Positions 41,401-54,393 of a stretch of DNA of 64,000 nt are shown here, piece by piece. The DNA lies in the NCBI RefSeq assembly GCF_963966145.1, contig NC_091047.1:22506001-22570000 (forward strand), in the 5' to 3' direction. Origin of the DNA: Tenebrio molitor (lineage: Eukaryota > Arthropoda > Insecta > Coleoptera > Tenebrionidae). The translations under genes were made by a program, and so were the position numbers. How positions within the stretch are numbered: the stretch's first letter is position 1; the number at the start of each line of letters is the position of its first letter. Below the pieces are notes generated by a model that was not told the DNA's origin, did no database searches, and was given only the letters and a program-made list of their open reading frames with translations.

Positions 41401-44400
41401 GAAACTCGGTAAGGCTCGATAAGGCGTTGCAAATTCAAAACCATGACAACCGACATTGTTGAAGCATTGTATTTGCTGTTTCGTTAACGATTTGCAAATT
41501 TGCAAAGTTTCGTCAATCTCCCCCTCAGTTAATAAACAACTGTCACTATTAATAAAATTTTAACGCAAAAATGGTTTTTACTTCAGAACCTAAAAGATTC
41601 ATCACTGAATCGTAATAGTGTTTTCAATAACGGAGAATGGACATACATCCATGTTACCTGTTTGGCCGAATTTTCGAAAAATTTACAAATTTAAATTGAA
41701 ACAGGTATGTATATGCAACCAAAAATACTTCCATGCATTCCAGAGCATCTGAACGTTTGAACCTCAGACGATTTGGTCAAGTCAAAAATCTCAAAGGCTT
41801 CTTTTGATCTAAATAATTGTTGAGCGTACAGTATAATGACGACTGTATGATTAATTCGCAAATTTTTTTATTATTAATGCTTTTGTGGTTGTGGGAGTGT
41901 CTTATGGTCGAGGAATTACAAAAAGATGAGTTAAAAATAAGCCACAGATCTGTGTTTTAACCTGGATCCTGAAAAACGACAACAAATCACAAGATGCAGA
42001 TCAGGACTAATACAGCGGCAATTCTACTCTTGAAGCTTAAAATGTACTCTTTGTAGCGCAGAATGTAATAAAGCATAAAACAAATCTATCTCACTTTTAA
42101 CATTTTAGCAATAACTATCCACTGATTTCCCAAAGTTGAAACCGGGTCAAGATTTGAGAAAAAAGAAGGATCTTTTATAGATTGCTTGACTGAACTGAAT
42201 TAGAATCTGTGAAAAACGATTACTTTTTAAAGTTCAATCACTGACGTCCACCTTTCGTTACATACTATTATAATAACTGCTTCAAAAGTATCCTCTTTGC
42301 ATTTTTTAACGTTGCTGTACCTATAGCATTCACCATATTATTGTATTTGGACGTATGTAAAATCATGGACAACCCAACGACGACAAAGTTTTTTGATACT
42401 CGAGCGACAGTCAGTACAAGATGTTGTCAATACAAGTGATTCCAGTACCCAAAAGGTACTTTAGGTAAGACTCGTTTAAAATCATTATTCGAACAGCAGC
42501 TGCTTTCTTCAGTGTGAGCAAAAATTAGACTTCCTTCGCGTAAATTCTTGTTAAGTGAAATCTCTTAAGCTAAATTATTTGTACAAGTTGTAAATGGTAC
42601 TTTTGGAAGGTGTTTCCTTGTCAAAACCACGACGAAACTTTGCAAGGTACTGCTTCGCTTGAGAAGTTGACATAGTACTACAGTATTTGAAAGTTAATGG
42701 ACAGAAAAAGAAAAATATGTTTCGTAGCCAAAAACTTTTGTAGCTTTCAAATCAAAAAGAACCTTTCTAGGCAAAATTCCTTGCCAATTGCCGAGTTAAC
42801 AGCTTTGTCTTATTTTTTGTAATTGGTTTCGTGTTAAGAGAACTGAAGTCTCCAACTTTCCCCCAAAGACCTAAATTAGAGAAAAATTATTTCCAAAAGG
42901 TTAACAACATTACTATTATTTATTTTTTAGACTTTTACTTTTTATTTGGCCCATGAAAAAATAATCAAATAAAATCAGTTTTAACTTATTTTTCTGCATA
43001 AAACAGAGACTGATTGGCCTTTCAAGTATGAATATGTTAAAAGGATATTTTTGTTTACAAGCGACAGCTTTCTTATCTTTCGACCAACAAATCTCTTTCA
43101 TCATCGTCTCTTAAATTCTCGTCAATGCAGTGTTATCCTTCTAGGTATTAGAAATAAATATTCTATCTAAATCTGTACTTTTAAAGGCTTTTTAAGACGG
43201 AAAACGAGAGTGGCAACATAAACTTTCTCACAGTTCAACTGACACATTTTCAGTTTCAACTTTTAGACGCCGCCACTACCTGAAAACCCTCAAATCCTTC
43301 ATAACACAATTAAACCCGAACAAAACCAAATCGAAACGAATTACGCAGTAAGCTTAATTGCATTCTTCCTCCACGCAGACCTCGCACACAAACTAATAAT
43401 TCTTTTCCTCTTTGTCCAATCCCTAATTTCGGAGATGATTTTCGTTTAAACGCACCATAATTTCATAATTACCAGAGCGGTAAATTCGGATCTGATAAAA
43501 AATTTCGTGGGACCGTTTATAATCCCATATTCTCCCGCCCGCAAAGATTACTCTTTTTCCACCTCGCGGACTCAACAAGACGGTGCCGCGTCGCACAAAA
43601 ACCGTCAACGATTTAGCAAACGTGAAGGTGTTAATCGCAGAAACGATTCCGCAGGATCACGTGACGCGGCGCGCCATCTACCGGCGGACCAGGACGATCA
43701 ATGATGGCATTCCTCGAGCACAGGTGTTGTTTATTAAGAACGAGATGGAACGATCACAATACGACGGACTAAATCGAAAATGTGGCCGTAGACACTGTAA
43801 TGACGGTGGTAATACCTGAAATTACAATGTAACGTCCATGGTCTGTTCCAAACGAAATTATGCGAATCGAATCGAAGAGGCATTTATTTTTATGGAACGC
43901 TTCGGGATTTATTAAGATAATGGAAGCGCGGAGATTGTAAGGAAATTTTGGTACCATTATGGTGAGGCGACCCTCGACCGCACCAGCGATGGCTTCCTTG
44001 TAATTACGACCGATTTCTGTGATTTTTTTCAGGAAACAAACAATTTGACGGCGAACAAAAAAGCGACGGAATGTTGTTGTATCATAATGGGTCCCGGATC
44101 CGCCAAGACAAAATTTTCGATAATTAAAACTCACTTACAAAGAGGCACCACGGGTGGAGAGATCGGAGTCCTTACCTGTAAAGGATACGCACACATTAAT
44201 TACAACAATATATTGCAATCAGTAGCAGAACAAGATCGAATTATAGATACAGGACTAACTTATGGGAAAAGCAGCAAGTGGACAAATAAACATTCCTCTC
44301 TGTCAGTTAGTTCAATTAAAATTTTAATTAATTTCAAGTCTGGACGGGCGAAAATCTTTCCAACAGCCGACGACACTCCGATTTCGTTTGTTTTGCCCCC

Positions 44401-47400
44401 AATTAATTTAATTTACGCTTTTCTGGCGTTTTTTTGAATTCTTGAGGCGAGTCTATTAATTCAAGGCCTCGAACCACTCGGATCAATTCACTTTGGTAAT
44501 CGCCCAACAGGAAGTGCAAACGAACAAACTCTCTTCTTGCTCGCGCTTTTTTCTCTTTCCTTTTATTTCTTAATCGATGCGAACAGTCGATCTGAATGCA
44601 AAATTCCTTTCGCTCGACTTAACTAAATTACATATCAATTAGCAAAGAGGAGTGGTTGTGGTATGTCTGTTATTAATGGGCGTCGTGCGGATTCGAGAGC
44701 CATCTCAAGATTGTTTACAAAAATTTATTGCTCGGTATAGACAACCAGCTGTGCAGATGTGCACTTTATGTAACATAATATTTCATGTGGGAATTGTTAC
44801 GGAACCGAGAGGTAAATTATATTTTTGTTCGTTTGAGGTTGAAATAATAGCAATTATTTATGATTTAACGGCTGTCGACAAAATGTGATTAATTTACTGC
44901 GCTTACGGGTTCAGTCGTTTTAATAAACTGTTTAATTTTGCGCTCGAGTAGAAATTAATTTGCATTGTTCGGAAGAGAGATTTTTTTGACACCTAACCTA
45001 CCGTTTAACGTTGCGAGTTTATTAAGAGTGTTAAGCGAGTGCTAAACTGTTTATGAAATACTAAAAGCTCGACATTGCCATGCGTTCAAAACTTGTGATA
45101 CAATGTACGAGATACTTCTTATCTTTATGGCTATTTAAGACACATTTAGTGCTCGTCTTCCAATGAATTTTCATACTTTTTAATTTTCTGATTACGTGGA
45201 TATTTCATGGTTTATCTTTACTGCTGACAAGATGTAGAATAATTTAGTTACTGTTAGTTTTAAACCGAGTTTAATAGATACACTGATAAATACAGATAGA
45301 GACAGATAAATACAAATAGACAAAAAAAAAACAAATCTAAATCAGTTGAAATAGATTTCTTTGTCAGGAGACGAATAATATGTACTTTCAAAACGTGATA
45401 ATAAAGGCAAGTTATTCCACAGTAGACATCAAAATTAAATACATATATTTTTTTAATGAGAGAGAGAAAACAATCTCAGAAAAAATTAAATGATGTTGTA
45501 TCTGTTAAATAAATATTATCTACGATAACAACAATGAGGTATACGAAAAGTATCATCGTTAAAACGTTTTACCAATGTCATCTAATTTTAAAACGACGAT
45601 ATAAATCCTTTTAATAATAATTAATTAGAGCCACTCATCTCCACATTGTTTTAGCATCTCCAATCTTGTCAAAATAAAAACTCCGTGATTAATAGTTCGA
45701 TAATAATTTCGATTAACAATAATTGATGACGAAAACCTTATTAAATTTAAATCTCCGCCTAGCATCTTTATTGAAATCTTAATGAAGCGAGATTAATACG
45801 CCAACATCTCCGCCACTACTTCCGCGGGGTGGATGACCAGGACGCGCTCTCATTTCTCATCAAAAATCGCAAGGATTAAGACCGGAATCTGGCGCACCTG
45901 TTCCATATCTCATCCGCGAAGACAACCGCTTAATTTATCGGCAAACTTCTGATTCTTCTTATTGTTGCGCTGTTGGGGTTTAAAGTGCGCAAACTTCCCC
46001 TCGAGGCGATCACCTCAACTCTTTATTCGAGAGGCAGGATTCGGTCGAATTTATGCCTCTCATATCCTCCCGGCGATGACTTTTATCATTTCGGAGATTT
46101 TCAGGCGGGACGAGTCGCTCCTTCCAATATATGAGACAGCTCAGCTGTGAAATTAAATGCTAAAAGTTTTTAACTTTTTTTATATAAACTGTACGCATCC
46201 ATAATTCCATCCGAATAAATAATCCGCGCCCTGGTTCGGCTTAGTTCTGGCGTCGAGGTCGAAAATAACGGCTGTGATAGGGGTTATGTGGTTTTTATCT
46301 GCGGAGACGTTCTGTAAAAGTGGCTGGAGCACTTGAGCGACAAGAGTAAAAAACTAAATTTCCGCCGTCGACAAATTGAATCCCATTTTTCAGTGGGAGC
46401 GTCTCATTCGCCCTAACTACGATGCCTTCGGAGCGCTTTATCTTTGTTTATGACCTACATTACATGATAACAGCTTTTGCAAAAATCGCCGGAGAATGAA
46501 TGAAACTTCTTTATGTGATGACGTGAAATTTAGCGGCAATAAAATATGGGAGAGGGGGGAAGTTTTCATAATCCCCCATCAACGTGATTCCGAAACAGAA
46601 GAATCCACACGAAAACGACACTGAAAATTTCACGTTACCAGAATCTCTACCAACAAAATTCTATTTAGTTTTCATCTCGTTTTCAAGTCTACAATAATTA
46701 TTACATATTTAGATAAGTAACTTATTCGGCTTTTAAGTTCTTGTTGTTCTAATAATGTTAAGTCATAAATACTGTGTCTGCGTAGCGCTGAGGCCTACCT
46801 GGAATGTTCGTGGGGAGACGGTGCGGAGACAGTCCGTTTATTAATTTCATTTTCTGTAGTGAGAAATTAATATTCAACGTTAAAAAAATAAATCATGGCC
46901 TCCCGTTATGGCAAAACAACCTGAACGGTGCTTATTTAATAAAATAAAAACTTTGCTACAGTGTGATAATGTCTTAAACTTTAAATTAAATCATTTTTCA
47001 CACGACTAGGTGTTAAAACAATGACTGTAATTAGTAGGGAGTATAATTTTGTTATATCAAAGGGGTTATTGTATCAACGAAAGCGATTGTTTGATAGTTT
47101 GATGGTTACGGTGGTTGACTCTTGGCAGGTTAGAGCATTGAGGGTGTTCAGGGTGCGTTAACACTTTGATCTTTGTGGGTAATCCATATATGTGCTTAGT
47201 GCTGGGGGGTAACCAAGTCATTTAATTTTAAGCAAAGCTGAAACCTTGCAAAACAAACAGGTTAACATGGAACATCTTATGCTCACATTTCAAGTGAAAT
47301 TCCTAAAAAAAAACTGTTCGGCAGTGACGACAACAACAAAAACAAAAATTTGAAAAGTAACATTTTAGAAATAGAAATAAAAATAAATGTATGAAGAAAA

Positions 47401-47462
47401 GTTGCAAATGACAATCCAAAAAATAAAGTATAAAAAGAGATCAACACAGAAGTATGTAGGTA
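35471..47462. other. Host intergenic or intronic DNA, no gene recognised
   Basis: 12 kb without a supported gene. GC-richer transposon-free blocks at about 35540-36250, 37110-38130, 43250-44640 and 45780-46620 alternate with AT-rich stretches (38200-43200). None of the open frames over 60 codons resembles a protein family, and many overlap each other on opposite strands. A short GAGGCGCAGCCGAGGC motif at 36474 echoes the one at 23896. Confidence 0.4.
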
Positions 47463-47702
47463 CTATTCCGGACACAGAATCTTGGTCACAACTGACAAGT
47501 ATGTGTGAACTGGCGTTTATTGAATATAACCCAACTTTTGACTCGATAATGCCATTTCCCTGCTTTTTTGATGTCACAAGAAAAACTTCAAAGTGATTTT
47601 TAATAATTGTCATTTATTAATGACATTAATGATTGGTTGTTTACATCATTTTTTTTTTAGGAATGTCTAAAAAATGTTGGCAAGATTCCGTGTCCGGAAT
47701 AG
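47463..47702. mobile_element. TA-flanked MITE
   Basis: 240 bp. Inverted ends CTATTCCGGACACAGAATC and CTATTCCGGACACGGAATC on the other strand; TA at 47461-47462 and 47703-47704. Confidence 0.78.
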
Positions 47703-48308
47703 TACGTCCAAAAATTTTAAAAACAGAAAAATTACCTATTATTAAAAATTTGTTTTATGCTTGTGTTAATATGTAATGAAATTCGGGCTGAGATATTCGT
47801 CTCAAATGTTGATTGAAAATTCAGTTTTGATATGTGTGCTAAATTTTGTTTGCCATTTTATGAGAAACTTTTCCTCAGTTACACTCTTTACAACATCTGT
47901 ACGTTTTTGACCTGCGGTCTATTTGCGGTTTGATTTACTTTCATATCGTTGACTGAAGAAGTGTTTCTTCAACAAGTTTACCTTACACCTTTCGTCTTAA
48001 AAATACATAATTTAGTTAGCGCTGTATTGTAAAATATAACCACAGACCAACGTCTAATGATTCTTGAAATATTACTACTTTAAGAAAGTTGATCTACTAA
48101 ATCAACACCGAACTGCCATTTTACAAAATGTGACAATTTCAGCTTAAGATCGTGATGAATGGCTGACATTAAAAACTATGGTAGAACTCTTTTGGAAACT
48201 TTACTCAGATATTATTATTAAAAATAAGTAATTGAACTCAAAACGTATTTCAATTATTCGTAGAGTATTATACATAAACTATTTTATAGTTAAATGACAA
48301 CAAACATA

Positions 48309-48681
48309 CAGACTGATTCACATAACTTTCTGACCCTAACGAAATTTAAATGCAGCCAGTAATACGTTATTCAGTTATAACTTGATACCTTTATTTACTA
48401 TGAAATCTGGACACTCCTGGCATTATTGACAATTCTTTTTTGTATAATTCTGAAATATTTTTTGTCAATTAAAATGTGCTCCAATGACGAAAGGGTCGAT
48501 ATAATATTAATTAAATTTAAAAAAAAACTGACAATTACTGCCATTTTAAAATTTTTGTAATTGAGACGTTTCACGTTTGTGATGCATGTCAAACCATAAA
48601 AATGTTTAAAATTATTCATGTTTTTGGATCAAGTAATGTATGAAAAACGTATTAGTGGCTGCATTTAAATTTCAATCAGTC
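48309..48681. mobile_element. MITE-like inverted repeat
   Basis: 373 bp. Ends share GACTGATT and then AATTTAAATGCAGCCA-TAATACGTT in inverted order; the left arm carries about 20 extra bases. TA flanks at 48307-48308 and 48682-48683. Confidence 0.6.
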
Positions 48682-48707
48682 TAAAGGTCATACAATAACC
48701 AGAATTA

Positions 48708-49062
48708 CAGGGGTATTCACGAGTAATAATAGGCCTGACAATGTCTCGATGCAACTAAATAAACATATTTCTTAAACGAGTAGATACCAATTGATCTTTT
48801 TCTTTTTTAATGAATCCAACACTGCTTTTATTACTTGACTTGAGACCTATCAAACTTACAATGTATTTGTGTTTACATAAAAATAACCTAAAAAATTTAC
48901 ATTACTTTAGACGTCAACTTCATGTCAAATTTAAAAAAAAACTAAAACCAACTGTTTTAAATATTTTTAAATAAATATAAATAATCCACGAAGGCGATGA
49001 AAATGTATAACTGGTTGCGTTTCAATGTTTGTAAGGCCCATTATTATTCGTGAATAACCCTT
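48708..49062. mobile_element. TA-flanked MITE
   Basis: 355 bp. Inverted ends with core GGGTATTCACGAGTAATAAT and, on the other strand, GGGTTATTCACGAATAATAA; TA flanks at 48706-48707 and 49063-49064. The ATTCACGAG core is shared with 60385-60535 and with a lone end at about 62051-62070, so these belong to one family. Confidence 0.68.
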
Positions 49063-49447
49063 TACGTATATGACATTCCAAACTTTTAGTGCTCACTGAA
49101 AATTTTTAGTTTCAAAATCCCAAATGGATAACAAACTATAACTGAAAAAATATGGATCAACTATAGGGCCATAAAAGTACGTCCCTTTTATATTTTACTT
49201 GATTTCAATGCAACATATTTTATTTAACAACAATAATAAGTAGTTACATATTTATGTTACCGGTGGAATAAGGAGTCCTATAATCACACGAGTGTTCCGT
49301 ACGAAATTTTATCTACAACTGTGAATATCAATTCCCTTAAAATGTTTGATTTAAACTCAAAAGAAATAAAATACATTTGATTTGTTCAAAACTGTGGCAA
49401 CTACCCAGTTTTTATTACATTGGCCGTGGATTTAGTAAAAATTTGTA

Positions 49448-49688
49448 TCGTGTGTTCCACAAAAAACTCACTCGCAGCAAGCCATGACAAAAGTGAAGTA
49501 TGTCTTAGTACCAGATGTGAAATGAACTACTAAAGTAAATTTATAGGTTATCTGTCACAACTCACAATATGATGAAAATTTGTAAGTAACAAATGAACTA
49601 CTTCCAATGATCCTAAAATCGACATGACCAGTCTATCTATCTCTATAGTTATGGCTTACTGCGAGTGAGTTTTTATTGGAACACACGA
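49448..49688. mobile_element. TA-flanked MITE
   Basis: 241 bp. Inverted ends TCGTGTGTTCCA followed by AAAAACTCACTCGCAG and AAGCCAT, nearly identical on both arms; TA at 49446-49447 and 49689-49690. Confidence 0.8.
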
Positions 49689-49867
49689 TAGTAATTTTCA
49701 TGAAAATATGTTTTTTGTTCGACACTGTCAGAATTTGAGAATTTTCTCCTGTGGTGCACGGATTTTGATAAATGTCACAACTTGTCAAAACGAAACGTCA
49801 AGATAACTTTAAACATTTTAAGCGATTTGGAGCCTTTAAGGGGCTTGTCGAACAAAAAAACGTTGTA

Positions 49868-49996
49868 TTCAACTCGTTCGTGTGTAAATTGGGCCTTTTT
49901 TGGCACTCGTGGGCCTTTAAAACGCTCGTTTCAATCGCGTTTTTTTAAACTGGTCCACTCATGCCAAAAAGGCCCAATTTACAAACGAACTCGTTA
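49868..49996. repeat. Long imperfect palindrome
   Basis: CGTTCGTGTGTAAATTGGGC and GGCACTCGTGGGCC on the left arm return inverted as GGTCCACTCATGCC and GCCCAATTTACAAACGAAC on the right arm. Could be a small foldback element; no clear target duplication was seen. Confidence 0.6.
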
Positions 49997-52900
49997 AATA
50001 AACTACTAAAAACTGCCTATCAATGATACAGCGAGCATTTATCGAAATATTACACAACTTCTAAGTCTAATTATTAATTTCAATTCTTGTAAATAGCAGA
50101 ACTTCAGATCGCTTCGAACTAAGGAATCAGAACAGAACACAATACTGTTTTGATATGCAGTATTTGCACTGCGAGAGCATTTCAATATTATTGTGGACGT
50201 GAACCAACCGATGCAACACATAAAACATGCAACATTCCAAAGCGACAAACAAACAACTCAAAAATTCACTCCAGCACCAATAAAAACGTTAGTCTAGTTC
50301 TGCGAAAACACCACCATATTTTTCCAGTGTTCGCCGGTGGCTTAATGGGGTGTGTTGTTTTCCAGCCATTCAAACTTCAAAAGAAAACTTGCAAATATTC
50401 GCTGAAATTATGCAAATGTTTGAAAAGCGGCCAGCGAACCGAGCGATTATAACAATCTGTAATGATTATTTCGTGCCCCGGCGGCTAATGCGCCGCTCAT
50501 TATGCATATTTATTAACAATTCATTGACATTCATAACAATTACGTCGCATTAAAAAGATTATCTTTACGCATTCGTTATTATTATTGCATGTGGGGTTGC
50601 GAAACGCCACAACAAAACGAAAATCTGTTTATGCAGACGCGTCACAAATGCGTGAGTTCATCGGGTCCTCGGCGGCTCTCGTCTGCCCCTTTTTCCGTCG
50701 CCGTTATTAAATTTGCAATGTAATTAAACAGGACGGACGCCGAATTGTATTGTGATGATGAGTTCTGCTAATTGTTGGCGTGCTTTTAATATTCATAAAA
50801 CGGCCAAAATTCCGCCGTTGCGAGGGTTCGTTATCACCAGACAAAGGTCCCCGCTGACCGATAAAACAATATCCGGAATAATAACACCGACGGTGTAATG
50901 GTACACCATACAATAAAGGTCTCGCGACAAGGTGTTGCCGATTATTACTGTTATTATTACCATTACGGTCGTCTACAATTATTATTATTAGCGCTTTGTC
51001 GCACTTTACATGGAAACAGACGACTCTTGATTCGCTCCGAGGGATAACAGGACGACGACGAGTTCCAATTTAAATAATAATTAATATTTTCCTTGTGGCC
51101 TTATAATTTTATGAGGTTTTTATGGATCGCCGTAAAAGACTCAAAGAAAAATTATTATTTTTTTCATTACGGGAGCAAATTTCAATTTATTAATTAATGT
51201 CGACTTGTCTTCGCGGTGCAATTAAATTACTTTAAACGGTCGTTAATTTTTGTAGCAGAAACGACTTGCACCGGAGTCATAAAGTAAGAAATTCGAGTGG
51301 CGAACACGCAAGCCGGAATATTTCTGCGAACGAGAAAAAGTGGTGAATTTGCATAAATTAATTGGCGACGGTGTGGATGTGTCGCAGTGTCGATCATGAA
51401 ACGGTCAGATTTTTATCAAATGCCAATGTACTGCTGCCTTGTGCCAAAAGTAATTCGACAACCGTCATAGAAACCGTGTTTAACTCTGTCTGGTAGATTT
51501 AGCGATCAGTGTTGAGTTAACTAATGTTGAGTAAAACAATCTTGAGCAAAACAATGTTGAGTTAAACAATGTTGAGTAAGCATAAGTTGACGACGCTGAA
51601 GTTTACCCCATTCCCATAGTAAGGAACTGGAAGCTTTATGGTTGTTACTTTGCACCAATGGTCTAGGTGGTGACAACATTTTGGATCTTATATTTCCTTC
51701 AAATTACTTTCAAAATATATATTCTACCAAATGGTAGTAGTTGTTGAAATTGTAGTTATGAAAATAATAGTAAATTAACTGAAAACCTTGTCTCATCTAT
51801 ATTTTGTTGTTTTTGTTATCACAACAAATGAAGATGTGATCAAAATGGGGTATCTGAAATATTTGCCAACTAAAAAGACAACCTATGTTTGGAAGAGAAA
51901 AGACCACAAATTTATTTGAACATTCTTTACCATGCAAATATGTGTTGCCAAATTCCGTCTAGCATTAAGAAAACCTAAAACTGGGTGTTTACAGGTGGCA
52001 TACCGGAGGTTTGTTGACCAGGGTTTAAAAAAAAGACGAAGAATAAATAGCTCTTGGCAGTCTTGGCAAACACAAAATAAATTTTGTTTTTGGATACAAA
52101 TGTTTCAATCTAAACAAAATGAAAGTGTGTCAGATAAAGAAGCTTCAGAACTTGTCTTGGGGTTTAGAAAGGCAACCATCTGTGATGAAAAAAGCTTATG
52201 ATGAGTAATCACTTTTGTGTAAAGAAGACCAAATAACGGGAGCGTCTGCAAAAAACAGCCGTGGATGTTTAAAGAAAATGTTGTCAATAAAATGCACCCA
52301 AACTTGCTTCAAAAAATATCAAAATTAATTGCCGTGCACACAATGATCTCTGAAGTTCTTTATCTTGTAAGTCATGGTCACTTTTTAAAGATAAATGTAT
52401 TTCAGAAGACACCCCAATATTGAGTCATAAAAGCGAAGAATATCGCACGGTGGTCGAGTCTGCTGTGAAGTAAAACAGTTTGACAATTTTCCTTATCAAT
52501 CAAGAAATATAAGAAAAAATGATTAGTCATTTTTATTTTAAAGTCCGTTATATGAGTTTACAATATTTGCCAGAAAGTTAAAAGTAAAAGAATTAATTTT
52601 CATGAAGAGTCGCTGAAAATAGGAAATCTCTTGGATATTCACATAAAACTACAGTGTTCCTTTCTATATAACCTCAATTTCACCGTAACTTCTTGTATCT
52701 TGAGTGTTTTTTCATTAAAAAACAGGTTATACCGACCGAATGATCAACTTTGGGTGAAATTCTTGAAGTACGTAGGTTGGCACACCTGAGTAGTTTATAA
52801 AACTAAATTTAAAAAGTAAAGCTTAGAGGTAATATTTTTGTGACATTAGGTAAACCTAATCAGTGTACCTAGTAGGTAACAGGGAATTGTTTATTATCAA

Positions 52901-53121
52901 TAAATAATTATTAGTAATAGTTTCACCACAAAATATTAAGCGAATATTATTAAAGAAAAACAATAACACTACAAAAGCTGTCTGAAATGTGATTCCCCTT
53001 GTATATAAAGAATGTTTCTGGGTTTTTACTGAACTAGGTTATTATTGAACACATTTACAAGTACTCAGAGATAATTCTGGTAACTGCATTTTGTATTGCT
53101 TTCTCCAATTCTCTCAAAGTA
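49997..53121. other. Host intergenic DNA
   Basis: No gene recognised. GC-richer block at about 50430-51420, with ATTATTATT-type runs at its edge; repeated ATGTTGAGTAAAACAA-like units at about 51508-51580. Confidence 0.4.
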
Positions 53122-53347
53122 GTCAAATTAAAAAAAAAGTAGTCGTCAATGTCAATTTAATAAAATTAAAATAATTTCGTTGACTGAAAGTGGCCATTCG
53201 GAAGCTAGGGTAGCTGCTGAATTGGAAGTGCTAAACTTCATAATGCCAAGTAATTTATTTTTGTAAATTTAAGGTTACGCATTTACACAGGAATAATTAA
53301 TTTTATGCCCAAATGTGACATTGACGACCACTTTTTTTGAATTCGAC
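53122..53347. mobile_element. TA-flanked MITE
   Basis: 226 bp. Inverted arms GTCAAATT...AAAAAGTAGTCGTCAATGTCA and GTCGAATTC..AAAAAGTGGTCGTCAATGTCA on the other strand; TA at 53120-53121 and 53348-53349. Confidence 0.65.
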
Positions 53348-53733
53348 TACACGAACTAGATTTTTTAAAACAGTATTTTTTAGGTAAGGGAATAAAAAGA
53401 AGTCTAAAGACATCAAGTCAGGGGATCAACTTGGCCATGTTCCTCTACTAACACAAATCTTCAGAGAGCCACTGAATTTTCTTTTAGTAAGTACAAATCT
53501 TTAAAAATGACACTAATGTTAGTAGAAATTGATAACTAAGAACACCTACTAACCGAAAAAAGTTTTATTCAGTATTTTCGTAAATGTGTTTGCGCTGAAA
53601 AATAAAGATATTATTTAGAGACTTTTTGATTAAAAGAATTGTTTGATACATTAAATGAGATTAAATAATTGAAGACAATTCTTTTCTTGTCAATCGACTG
53701 ATAGAAAACTACAACTACAACTGTAACTAGGTA

Positions 53734-54393
53734 CAATCGCGGCCATCCAAAAGTGAACGATAGCTTGCGAAAATTTCCGTATTTTTCGTTAGATTAAATC
53801 AGGCTGTATTCATTGGCGTTCGTGCAGCAGGCGTTACTATTTTAATAATAAAAAGTTGTAATAACAAAAATGAGACTGAGAAGTAATTAATACATTATTA
53901 AAGAAACCTTTCTAACACCTATTCACATTGGCCTCTCAAGCCTGTTTTCTTGCCAACCCCAAGGGCGTAGCAAAGGGGGGGGGGCAGGTGGGCCCGGCCC
54001 ACCCCAGAATCGTTCTGGCCCACCCCAGAATAAAAGTAAAACACATTAAAAACAAGATACATCTGCAATATCTATCTATCATTTGTCTGTGGTTTAAAAT
54101 CTGGCCCACCCCAGCAAAAAATCATTGCTACGCCCTTGGCCAACCCCTCTTTATATTGAAGATGCAAGTCTTACTGCAATGTAATTCTCTCGCCACAGCA
54201 GCCAACGACCAATTTTCTTCTAGCTTTGCAATAGCCCTATCTGTCTGCATCGGAGAGAGATGTGGCATTTAAAAAAAATAGTTTCAATACATTTTTTATC
54301 GCTAGTGTCAAACTTTGACATTTTAGGACGCCTATGATTAAAGTAAATATCAAACAATAAAAAAAAACGTTCACTTTTGGATGGCCGCGATAG
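53734..54393. mobile_element. TA-flanked MITE carrying a nested hAT-like element
   Basis: 660 bp including the insert. Ends CAATCGCGGCCATCCAAAAG and, on the other strand, CTATCGCGGCCATCCAAAAG, flanked by TA at 53732-53733 and 54394-54395. A separate element sits inside at 53960-54138. Confidence 0.8.
53960..54138. mobile_element. hAT-like MITE with 8-bp duplication
   Basis: 179 bp. Ends CAAGGGCGTAGCA and TGCTACGCCCTTG, flanked by exact 8-bp copies of GCCAACCC at 53952-53959 and 54139-54146. CA-G-G ends and an 8-bp duplication are hAT hallmarks. The interior has a G run and several CTGGCCCACCCCAG-like units. Confidence 0.85.

Noticed and set aside
41386..41535. Possible MITE with AGGGGGTCATTCACGAAAC and GTTTCGTCAATCTCCCCC ends
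   Set aside because: The arms match only partly and no target duplication is clear.
43507..44437. Several 60-130 codon frames in a GC-richer block
   Set aside because: They overlap in different frames and strands and match nothing recognisable.
51932..52201. Possible recombinase fragment
   Set aside because: A few suggestive residues only; no catalytic motif and no consistent frame.
53928..54272. 114-codon plus-strand frame
   Set aside because: Lies across the nested hAT-like element and its host MITE; non-coding repeat sequence.
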